From Patella vulgata (taxonomy: Eukaryota; Mollusca; Gastropoda; Patellidae), in contig NC_065885.2 of NCBI RefSeq assembly GCF_932274485.2, positions 35,539,062 through 35,603,061 on the forward strand: a DNA stretch of 64,000 bases, read 5' to 3'. A model generated the notes under the pieces. The model searched no databases. It was not told where the DNA came from and saw only the letters and a program-made list of their open reading frames with translations. A program made the translations under genes and the position numbers. Positions 60,001 through 64,000 of the stretch are shown here, piece after piece. How positions within the stretch are numbered: position 1 is the first letter of the stretch; each line of letters opens with the position of its first letter.

Positions 60001-61549
60001 CTTTTTAGCTTGTTCTCTACCCATCTCTTGCAAAATGTGGGCATATCTTGCATGACAACCGTTTGTTTAAACATTACATCATATATTGTTCTGTTGTCAG
60101 GAGAGCCTTGACTGCTGCTAGAAAATGTAACGTACCCTTAATGGTTCATCATATAACGAGTACAATACCAGTACAAGATTTAGAGGGTAAGTTGTACTTA
60201 TAGTATTACTCACTGTCAAGATTTGAACATTTCCGATTTGAATTATAGTCATCTAGAAACAGCAATCTCGGTTCAGGATGTGTTAAACTATAGGGTATTT
60301 GTAATGTGTTATGGTGAAGCTATATTGTAAGAAGCTAAATAACCGGCTGATGCACAACTCAAAATAACGATGGCCAGGTCATAATCGATGTCGATGTGCG
60401 ATCAAGGGGACATAACCACAATTAAATTGAACATACCGCTTTAAATATGTCTTGCCGTGTACAAACTGTGTGATTTGATGATATATTTGGACTTAAAACA
60501 CATTCAAACTAATTTATCTATCAAACGGTTGCTTCAAATACCTCTCAAAACATTTTAATCGTAAGAAAATCCTATTTATTGTTATAGTCCTTGACCACTT
60601 TTAAAAATCCTGTTGACACTCTGGAGACCAAAGTTATCATCCGATTGTGGGATAACAATCCGTCTTCGTTTAAAATTTTACGTCGTTGATAAAGCCATTG
60701 ATCCATATGATATTGTGTAAGGTAAGCTAAAGAAACAGAAATGTAATTATTATAGAGCTTGTTCCATCACTAATGCCAATGGAAATAACACAATGTATTT
60801 TTATATCACTACAATTCTACTCTTCATTGTCCCCCAAATCAAAGATGTTTAGCTACTTTAATCTTTAATTTTTGAGTTCTTCAGATAATAATGTTTATAT
60901 GTTATTTACAGGTAGAAACGGACTTAGTTGTCCAGGTAATTTAGATGCCGGTGATGTCTATACACATACATTCCATGGCTATGCCAGCACTATTATAGAC
61001 TCGGTCACCAAGACAGTTCTACCAGCCATTCACGATGCTCAAAGACGTGGAGTTATATTTGATGTGGGACATGGGCAGGGGTCGTTTTCGTGGACAGCTG
61101 CTGAAATTGCTGCCAAAGAAAATTTCTGGCCGGATACTATAAGTACAGACATGCACTCCGGGAATATCCACGGTCCAGTATACGATTTATCTTTGGTTAT
61201 GAGTCGATTTTTACATCTTGGTATGCCATTATCTAAAATTATATCGGCCGTAACTTCAACCCCAGCAAACGTCATAGGACGGGCCAAGACTCTCGGTTCT
61301 TTGGAAGTTGGGCGAGAAGCCGATATCACTGTTTTGAAAATGGTGGATTGTGACATGACTCTAGAAGACTGTCAAGGACAGGTTAGAAACATTAAAAAGA
61401 GATTCGTTCCTGTGGCCGTTTGGAAAAATGGTCGAATGTTTCCGATTGTAAATATTGACAAGTGTCCCAATGAAAAGTCGCGCTGTAATGGCGTTAATGA
61501 ATGGGATAAACTTAAAGTTAAAGATGAAAATAAACCCAGTTCTTTATGA
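28546..61549 (+). CDS. Amidohydrolase-superfamily deacetylase (Atu3266/Oant_2987 type), complete, five exons
   Basis: Exons 28546-28846, 51710-51826, 56635-56785, 60101-60186 and 60912-61549 join without a phase error into 1293 nt (430 codons plus stop). The predicted protein aligns along its length with bacterial Atu3266-type deacetylases as I remember them, including the family's usual size (~380-430). All subtype-I metal ligands are visible: H68-x-H70 in DLHVH, K171 in VGVKVRLS (carboxylated Lys), H206 in PLMVHH, H237 in YTHTFHG and D298 in ISTDMHSG, the presumed catalytic base. Bacterial relatives hydrolyse N- or O-acetyl groups of small molecules; the substrate here is unknown. There is no signal peptide, so a cytosolic enzyme is likely. 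A less specific dihydroorotase-like label would also fit. Homologues occur in marine invertebrates, so an old bacterial transfer is possible (inference). Confidence 0.88.
29968..30026 (-). mobile_element. Very short 5'-truncated SINE-1 (59 bp) with target duplication
   Basis: Only the last 59 bp of SINE-1 (tail plus GGACGTTAACCCCC-type block) are present. CATCCACTAAC flanks both sides exactly (29957-29967 and 30027-30037). Confidence 0.85.
31012..31135 (-). mobile_element. SINE-2 3' fragment
   Basis: GACACAAACTATAGGTCATTTCGGGAC, shortened here to its core GGTCATTTCGGGAC, and TTCAATAATTCGCTTGC match the SINE at 52705-52975, followed by GGTTGGACAGGTGACCCTAC from its body. Confidence 0.7.
31830..32395 (-). 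mobile_element. Single copy of the GTCCCCCGCC element with about three ~140-bp monomers
   Basis: It opens GTCCCCCGCC followed by TTTCGAAGAAAGCAGG and ends GGCGGGGGAC, exact complements 566 bp apart. Inside are the same tail, monomers and AATTAATCGCACAT-type head as in 11905-14546, in reverse. Similarity continues outside the right end (ATCAGCCTCACTGTTGGC), so the true terminus may lie near 32418. Confidence 0.8.
34781..35158 (+). mobile_element. TTAA-type MITE, family T4 (378 bp)
   Basis: It starts AGAAGCATTAGGTGAG after TTAA (34777-34780) and ends TTGCATGCCTGT before TTAC. The interior (TAATTCAAAAATAGAT-like block, GACAAGATGTGTGCA, TTAGCCTCGCTT, GGCCCAAAGAAAGACCT) aligns with the copy at 55468-55855. 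Confidence 0.75.
35610..35925 (-). mobile_element. Partial TTAA MITE, family T3
   Basis: The reverse strand carries ATTGGATATCAGAA, CTGGTTATTCCAGTC and AATCAGTTATATTCG blocks in the same order as the elements at 19305 and 61769. Ends are worn. Confidence 0.65.
35953..36003 (+). mobile_element. SINE-1 tail fragment
   Basis: TAGCCCAGCC, AGTAGGACGTTAAACCC and repeated ATTTC match the SINE-1 3' end. Confidence 0.65.
36523..36720 (-). mobile_element. Partial TTAA MITE, family T4
   Basis: CATTATGCAAGAGCTAAATC and following blocks match the T4 right end in reverse; the left half is missing. Confidence 0.6.
36826..37248. mobile_element. Long-TIR MITE (family M), copy 1, with 9-bp target duplication
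   Basis: The inverted ends begin CAATCTGATTAAAACACAG and continue similar for about 40 bp to a TTTCGTTTCGTTTTT-type block. They are flanked by GAGTGGATC (36817-36825) and GAGTGGTTC (37249-37257), 8/9 matching. Long TIRs with 9-bp duplications are typical of Mutator-like elements. There is no coding region. Confidence 0.85.
37380..37455 (-). mobile_element. TTAA MITE T4 terminal fragment
   Basis: ATTATGCAAGAGCTAAATCT and CTATTGCAGTTCTTTC match the T4 right end. Confidence 0.55.
37890..38095 (+). mobile_element. SINE-1, 5'-truncated and internally worn
   Basis: Body blocks TGTCTAGCCGTTCGGAT, CCCTTGGCAGCT and TGGCACACTGTATGGCGTA and the tail TAAACCCCATTTCATTTT occur in SINE-1 order. Confidence 0.75.
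38392..38726. mobile_element. Long-TIR MITE (family M), copy 2, one end lost
   Basis: CAATCTGATTAAAATACAG begins an inverted end. The interior runs opposite to copy 1 (AGATCTGACCGGTTGTTA, then the complement of TTGATTGGTTAAT). The far TIR is replaced by an A-rich stretch. Confidence 0.75.
38838..39022 (+). mobile_element. SINE-2, head-truncated, with (CT)n tail
   Basis: TCGATTCCCCGGTTATACG continues through TTCCTCCCACTGCTTGACC, AATTATTGAAATAAAATTG and GAAATGACCTAGTTTGTG to TTAAACCCCATTTC and a run of CT at 38994-39022. Confidence 0.78.
40985..41145. repeat. Degenerate minisatellite
   Basis: CATCTGAATTCATATT and CACTGTCATC variants recur four times at 33-50 bp spacing. Confidence 0.55.
43565..43650 (-). 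mobile_element. SINE-2 tail fragment
   Basis: GTGTTTACCGTCTCGTCAAC and GGGCCATTTTGGAACTAACG match the SINE-2 3' region with several changes. Confidence 0.5.
44611..44672 (+). mobile_element. SINE-1 tail fragment
   Basis: CATAGCCCAATCGG, GTACAGGACGTTTATCCCC and an ATTTT tail match the SINE-1 end. Confidence 0.55.
45346..45719 (+). pseudogene. LINE (non-LTR retrotransposon) C-terminal fragment
   Basis: The open frame ends with LRISAPKLKIETGRYLKL, then DRLCNVC, EIHLITNC (spacing C-x2-C-x8-H-x4-C), then a Lys/Glu helix and a tail MMNKNIEILKCLGAFVY. This is the zinc-knuckle-like end common after the reverse transcriptase of invertebrate LINEs. No RT or endonuclease is visible upstream, so the copy is 5'-truncated. 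The exact clade is unknown. Confidence 0.6.
45886..45940 (+). mobile_element. SINE-2 tail fragment
   Basis: CTCAAAATGACCAAAGTAC and ATGAGACGTTTAGCC resemble the SINE-2 3' end. Confidence 0.45.
47050..47172 (+). mobile_element. Internally shortened SINE-1-like element
   Basis: A box B-like TGTGATCGAACCC and GCCGAGAAAACTCC (SINE-1 head) join directly to GGGCCTGACAAGGA (body) and TTAAACCCCATTTCATTTC (tail), with most of the body absent. Confidence 0.65.
47195..47965. repeat. Minisatellite, ~37-41-bp period
   Basis: GTTATCTMCAGGCTGACAA-type units ending ATTTATTGGCRTTTACTAA recur. Unit starts at 47301, 47338, 47377, 47418 and 47457 give spacings of 37, 39, 41 and 39. Units outside this core are more diverged. 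Confidence 0.8.
48536..48887 (-). mobile_element. Mosaic SINE (SINE-2 tail, SINE-1 body piece, inverted SINE-2 head, SINE-1 head)
   Basis: In plus order: a minus-strand SINE-2 tail (48537-48600), a SINE-1 body scrap TTTCCAACTGTCAAGG (~48653), a plus-strand SINE-2 tRNA head TTGGATGGCCGAACGG (~48690) through GTATCATAAGACCTGTCATT, and the minus-strand SINE-1 head region from TTTTTCGTCCTGCATCACTG to ACGTGATCCCC. Confidence 0.7.
48985..49335. repeat. Minisatellite, 39-bp period
   Basis: TATCCTATCAATGGTACATC and TTTGGTTTAAGCTATACTG units repeat about eight times. CCTATCAA starts at 49182, 49221 and 49260 give an exact 39-bp period. Outer units are diverged. Confidence 0.85.
49345..49500. mobile_element. 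SINE-1 pieces in opposed orientations
   Basis: GAGATTTGCCACTACAGCGG and TCGAATTCCAACTGTG read as minus-strand body. ACAGGACGGAGGGTATCG and GGACGAAAAAACGAGGTC read as plus-strand body 40 bp later. Confidence 0.55.
51004..51312 (-). mobile_element. SINE-1, near full length, body shortened
   Basis: The tail (AAATGAAATGAAATG), the CTAATGAAGACGG block, the GGCACTACGGCCTACTC block and the head (CCTCCAGGTTAGCGAGCC, ACTGAGCCACC) are in order; part of the middle is absent. It lies 400 bp upstream of deacetylase exon 2. Confidence 0.78.
51330..51400 (-). mobile_element. Second SINE-1 head fragment
   Basis: CCCGATGAACTTTCTCGGCC and GGGACCTCCAGGTTAGCGAG repeat the head of the preceding copy about 115 bp further on. 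Confidence 0.65.
51710..51826 (+). CDS. Deacetylase exon 2 (117 nt)
   Basis: The acceptor TTATACAG is followed by residues 102-139: ACTFPGLKKFIAERSETR, then LLCFLHIASHGLAAAGCSGF. This supplies the block EANFHGFREYIIEPSRERI-like in the bacterial protein, which would otherwise be missing between exons 1 and 3. Both ends are phase 1, so the exon could be skipped without frameshift, losing 39 residues. The only in-frame donor before a stop is TTTG|GTATTT, which is weak. Confidence 0.85.
52505..53151. mobile_element. Long-TIR MITE (family M), copy 3, interrupted by a SINE
   Basis: CAATTGGATTAAAACACAG and its counterpart TGTATTTTAATCAGATTG are the ends. The two halves flank SINE-2 at 52705-52975 and rejoin in the order of the copy at 59255. 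Flanks CTTTTTGGC and ATTTTTTGT match at 6/9, an aged or doubtful duplication. Confidence 0.82.
52705..52975 (-). mobile_element. SINE-2, full-length, nested, with 12-bp target duplication
   Basis: On the minus strand it starts GGGGGTTGGATGGCTGAATG (box A-like), has a box B-like GGTTTCGAATCCC, a body with GGGTCCTCCGGTTTCCTCCC and a 3' end TAAACCCCATTTCTCTCTC. TATTCCAGTAGA flanks both sides exactly (52693-52704 and 52976-52987). Confidence 0.92.
53284..53509 (-). mobile_element. SINE-1, 5'-truncated, with 12-bp target duplication
   Basis: The tail and body are close to the copy at 4877, but the tRNA head is missing. ACCTATCTTAAG flanks both sides exactly (53272-53283 and 53510-53521), so truncation happened on insertion. 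Confidence 0.92.
55468..55855 (+). mobile_element. TTAA-flanked MITE, family T4 (388 bp)
   Basis: TTAA precedes (55464-55467) and follows (55856-55859). The start GATACATTAGTTAAGAG and end TTGCATGGTGCATGT match the copy at 34781-35158, with the same interior order. Confidence 0.8.
56635..56785 (+). CDS. Deacetylase exon 3 (carboxylated lysine)
   Basis: The acceptor CCTTTCAG and donor TACAG|GTATG bound residues AGGECDHLNQVDVNACTT through VVGVKVRLSADVAD to KHEEEVYR. K171 in VGVKVR corresponds to the bridging lysine. A SINE follows 100 bp downstream. Confidence 0.92.
56888..57245 (-). mobile_element. SINE-1, full-length
   Basis: The tail ATGAAATGGGGTTTAACGTC, body and head (CTTTCTCGGCCAACACCG, ACTGAGCCACCC) are present over ~358 bp. 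No clear target duplication. Confidence 0.85.
57409..57705 (+). mobile_element. SINE-1, head-truncated
   Basis: It begins inside the head (GGCCGAGAAAGTTCATCCCG) and runs through body and tail (GGACGTTAAAGCCCATTTC). Its orientation is opposite to the copy 163 bp upstream. Confidence 0.88.
58509..58565 (-). mobile_element. SINE-1 tail fragment
   Basis: AATGGGGTTTAACGTCCCAC and AATAATGAAAACGGG match the SINE-1 3' end. Confidence 0.6.
58705..60045. mobile_element. TATACGCCCACA-ended element with internal ~157-bp repeats, interrupted by a MITE
   Basis: TATACGCCCACATTGTC at left and CAAAATGTGGGCATAT at right are complementary ends. Repeated units carry GATCTCGGTTCCTTTCGATA (58834, ~58991 and a diverged one near 59945), GCCCCTGATTGTACGAAAA and ACTCTAGAGGT. 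The family-M MITE at 59255-59624 lies inside. Confidence 0.7.
59255..59624. mobile_element. Long-TIR MITE (family M), copy 4, with 9-bp target duplication
   Basis: The ends CAATCTGATTAAAACACAG and TGTATTTTAATCAGATTG are flanked by GTAATAACA (59246-59254) and GTTATAACA (59625-59633), 8/9 matching. At 370 bp it is the cleanest copy of the family in the window. Confidence 0.9.
60101..60186 (+). CDS. Deacetylase exon 4 (86 nt)
   Basis: The acceptor TTGTCAG and donor GAGG|GTAAGT bound RALTAARKCNVPLMVHHI and TSTIPVQDLE. H206 in PLMVHH is the expected metal ligand. Confidence 0.92.
60187..60911 (+). other. Deacetylase intron 4 (725 bp)
   Basis: Contains a stretch at ~60460-60600 related to MITE family T2 (GTACAAACTGTGTGATTTG, CATTCAAACTAATTTATC) without its termini. 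Nothing else recognised. Confidence 0.7.
60912..61549 (+). CDS. Deacetylase exon 5 (C-terminal half and stop)
   Basis: The acceptor TTATTTACAG precedes RNGLSCPGNLDAGDVY. H237 (YTHTFHG), the FDVGHGQGSFSW motif and D298 (ISTDMHSG) complete the active site. A terminal strand segment (GREADITVLKMVD) and a Lys/Glu-rich, less conserved tail end at TGA (61547-61549). Confidence 0.95.
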
Positions 61550-61629
61550 ACCATCTAATTCTTCTATGAACCAGTATGAGTTTTTGGACATTGCACTCCG
61601 TTCCTACTTTGGTAATGTTGTTGTGCCTT

Positions 61630-61635
61630 ATTAAA
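61630..61635 (+). terminator. Candidate poly(A) signal ATTAAA of the deacetylase gene
   Basis: Common variant of AATAAA, 81 bp after the stop codon, followed by A/T-rich sequence and, 130 bp later, by a TTAA transposon. No better signal lies between. Confidence 0.4.
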
Positions 61636-61768
61636 ATATAAAATATTTAGAAAAATTATCGACACTATATACCTAAAATGTCAAATATACGAACGAGCAA
61701 TCGTTAGCGGGCAAATAGCTCTTAGGAACCTTAAAATAGACAAAAATGGCCCTAAAAGCACAAATTAA

Positions 61769-63014
61769 AGGAGCTAAATCGCTATTCTTTGGCATCGAGA
61801 AATAATGTATTGTGAATGTATATGAACTGATTTACCTTCAATCGTTTCTATTTTTACTGTAATTTCGAATCAGTTATGTATGGCGAAATACCTTTGGCGT
61901 CTGGTTATTCCAGTCCACGCCGGTAGTATTCTCCAGTGAGGTATGTTTAGCCTCGTTCATCGAGTAGCTTCATTACAAAGACACTCGAAAGCATTCTGGT
62001 ACGCGATTCTTGTGCCAATTTTTAATATTTCATTTTGTCTTAAATATTGGATATCAGAAGCCCATCGCTTCACGTTAAGATAACAACATCGTTGTTGATT
62101 TAAACTGACCAATAAGTCGTGTTTGCACTGTCAAAGACTGGATGATAATTAATATTGAGTTAGCAACTTTAATGTAATAGTTTAATTTCTAATCAATTAT
62201 GTTCGGTGAAATACACGAACAGACAATTTTTTTGTCGTTTGTGAATCAGAAAATTTTAATTACATCGGCATTATCTTCTGGGATATGTTTTTTCTGTGAC
62301 CATTACAAATGGCGCTCAAAACCATTATGCCCGTAGAATACCCGTAGTGATTTAAAAATGTTCATTGTCTCTTAAATATTGGACAATAGAATCACATATT
62401 ATTTCATCGTAAGATAATAACATTAAGGCAAAAATTGCATATTTTCTAAGAAAGTCAAAACATAATTATTTCTATATCTATACTTAATAGGATGTCAAAT
62501 CACTACTATACAATAATAGTAATCATTCTATCACTTAAAAAATATTCACGTAAAAATTGGGAAATAATTTCTACTCGCCGACGGTATTTGGAATTTGTAT
62601 CATTTCTTTTCACTGGATAACTAAGTCTACACAATGAAGGGCTGACTCGATTGTCAAATTCCGTGGTTAAACAGATAATGATAGTGATGCTTGGTTGAGC
62701 GAGACTTTTGAAACCTGCACACGTGATAATAACACCGTAAAAGTCAACGTTGGATTTAAAAGGAAAATAATATATTTGTCAATTTCTCAACTGACACAAG
62801 TGAATTATAGGATTTAGAATTATCCCTTAACAAGGCAGGACTGTGTGTATAGATGCCATGAATGTCATGCCATGAATTTCAATGCTTTATTTTAGAATAT
62901 TTTAAACATGAAATTCTCGCTTTAATATTGATTGAAACAGGTCAATATTGAATTCTATTTCGTGTTTTTAATTTCCAATATTATGGATACTATTGAGTTG
63001 AAGGTTTAGCTCCT
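61769..63014. mobile_element. TTAA-flanked element, family T3, long form (1.25 kb)
   Basis: It starts AGGAGCTAAATCGC after TTAA (61765-61768) and ends GGTTTAGCTCCT before TTAA (63015-63018), perfect for the outer 10 bp. The first 400 bp match the short copy at 19305, whose right end corresponds to TTAGCAACT at 62160-62168, itself followed by TTAA. The rest partly repeats the same interior blocks. Confidence 0.8.
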
Positions 63015-63018
63015 TTAA

Positions 63019-64000
63019 GGATTAAAATTCAGGTCACATTTCTGGGCATAATTTGTTCATACTTAAAAGGATTGTTCATTGGACCATTAATATTGTTTGA
63101 TCACAGACGTTACCTTCCTATTTACTTCAAACTTGCACAGTTTTGCGAATACCACACAGAACTAGAGAGATCTTGTGTGATTTTCAAATGTTGATCATTG
63201 GGGCATATGGAAAAAAACGAGATAAATTCAATGATGAATTTTTAAATAATAAAACTTGCTGTGAATGTTGATAGAGCATTTGGAAAAATAATTAAAATTA
63301 AGATGTTTTAATCACAAATCGTGGAGTTATCCCCCTATTTACTTTAAAAATTGTATACACGACAAGATTGAGTCCTTGATGGAGTTTTTTAAAACTTGGC
63401 GGGAATGTTCAATGAGGCAGAAGGAAGCGTCCTATCGTATTTTGGTGAATTTCCCGTGGCTGAAAGTTTAAAGGAGTCCGACAAGCCCTCCTTTATTGTT
63501 CACTGGACATTCTATCAATTAATGTAAACATAACAGAACACAATTTTTATGGGAAACAATCACCAAAAAATTGTGTTCTGTTATTGTGTACCCCAATCAC
63601 TAAATGCCACTTAAAGATTAATGTAAACATATATTATGTTCTTTGTTATTGTATATATATTAATTGCTATAAAACATTGACACCTATAAATATTTTTGTT
63701 TCTACATAAAGATTATCACAGGTTATAATATATTCTTCAAGGTAAACGTATAAAAATATAATCATGGCAATCGTTCTGTATAAAAGTTATTATCGTATAT
63801 AGCTCCATATTAATTAAATTTCAAGTTTCCCCAAACTTGTAATTGCTTTATCTGGTGATAGACATAAACCCTCTATTAACACACACAGTGGGATATACCA
63901 TGAGGTCCGTAAATAAGGCCCAAATTATCAGCAGGAATTTATCGGTTATGGCGTTTCCTCATGTTGGCACCGAACATAATATGGCAAAGTCTTCAAATGC
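63019..64000. other. Intergenic right edge
   Basis: Apart from the hairpin, no gene, exon or recognised repeat was found. There is no hint of the next gene. Confidence 0.6.
63531..63583. repeat. Perfect 18-bp inverted repeat (hairpin)
   Basis: Arm TAACAGAACACAATTTTT (63531-63548) and its exact complement (63566-63583) are separated by 17 nt. Imperfect relatives (AATGTAAACAT, TATGTTCTTTGTTATTG) follow at 63620-63650. It may be a small MITE end or foldback; no gene is attached. Confidence 0.8.

Larger units (their letters stand above)
56786..60100 (+). other. Deacetylase intron 3 (3.3 kb)
   Basis: It holds two SINE-1 copies in opposite orientation, a SINE tail, and the TATACGCCCACA element with a nested MITE. 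In 57706-58505 and 58566-58700 nothing is recognised. Confidence 0.75.

Noticed and set aside
61039-61356. 105-residue minus-strand open frame
   Set aside because: Antisense shadow of deacetylase exon 5.

Overview
The window is animal nuclear DNA. It is AT-rich by eye, its genes are cut by long GT-AG introns, and tRNA-derived SINEs and small inverted-repeat transposons are dense. The protein-coding content, the SINE types and a tandem-repeat-bearing element like those of bivalves and gastropods suggest a marine mollusc, perhaps a gastropod. That species-level guess is inference.

Two host genes lie head to head. On the minus strand, 27661 down to 102 holds the 5' part of a split ends / Msx2-interacting protein (SPEN) orthologue: five coding exons for about 270 residues. 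They give RRM1, a charged and Ser/Arg-rich linker and the first strand of RRM2. The gene runs off the left edge, and its RRM1 is split by a 4.2-kb intron and followed by a 20.9-kb intron. On the plus strand, 28546 to 61549 holds a complete five-exon gene for a 430-residue amidohydrolase-superfamily deacetylase of the bacterial Atu3266/Oant_2987 type, with all expected metal ligands. Its second exon (51710-51826) is small and lies 22.9 kb downstream of the first. All splice phases agree and the frame closes exactly. The two start codons are 884 bp apart, and the gap carries a perfect CRE palindrome.

Nearly everything else is intronic repeat sequence. SPEN introns (296-27578) contain two hAT-type MITEs with 8-9 bp target duplications, three TTAA-flanked MITEs of different families, a full-length SINE with target duplication, and a 2.6-kb composite of an inverted-repeat element stuffed with ~145-bp tandem monomers. 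Deacetylase introns are richer still: four copies of a long-TIR MITE with 9-bp target duplications (one interrupted by a SINE with its own duplication), many SINE copies of two families, two ~39-bp-period minisatellites, a LINE 3' end, and further TTAA MITEs. Downstream of the deacetylase is a 1.25-kb TTAA element and an 18-bp perfect hairpin.

I saw no rRNA, functional tRNA, CRISPR, or virus-derived element. The most interesting points are the bacterial-type deacetylase with its distant micro-exon, the cluster of unrelated TTAA-targeted MITE families, one of which carries what looks like a transposase-type N-terminal exon, and the mosaic SINE at 48.5 kb.
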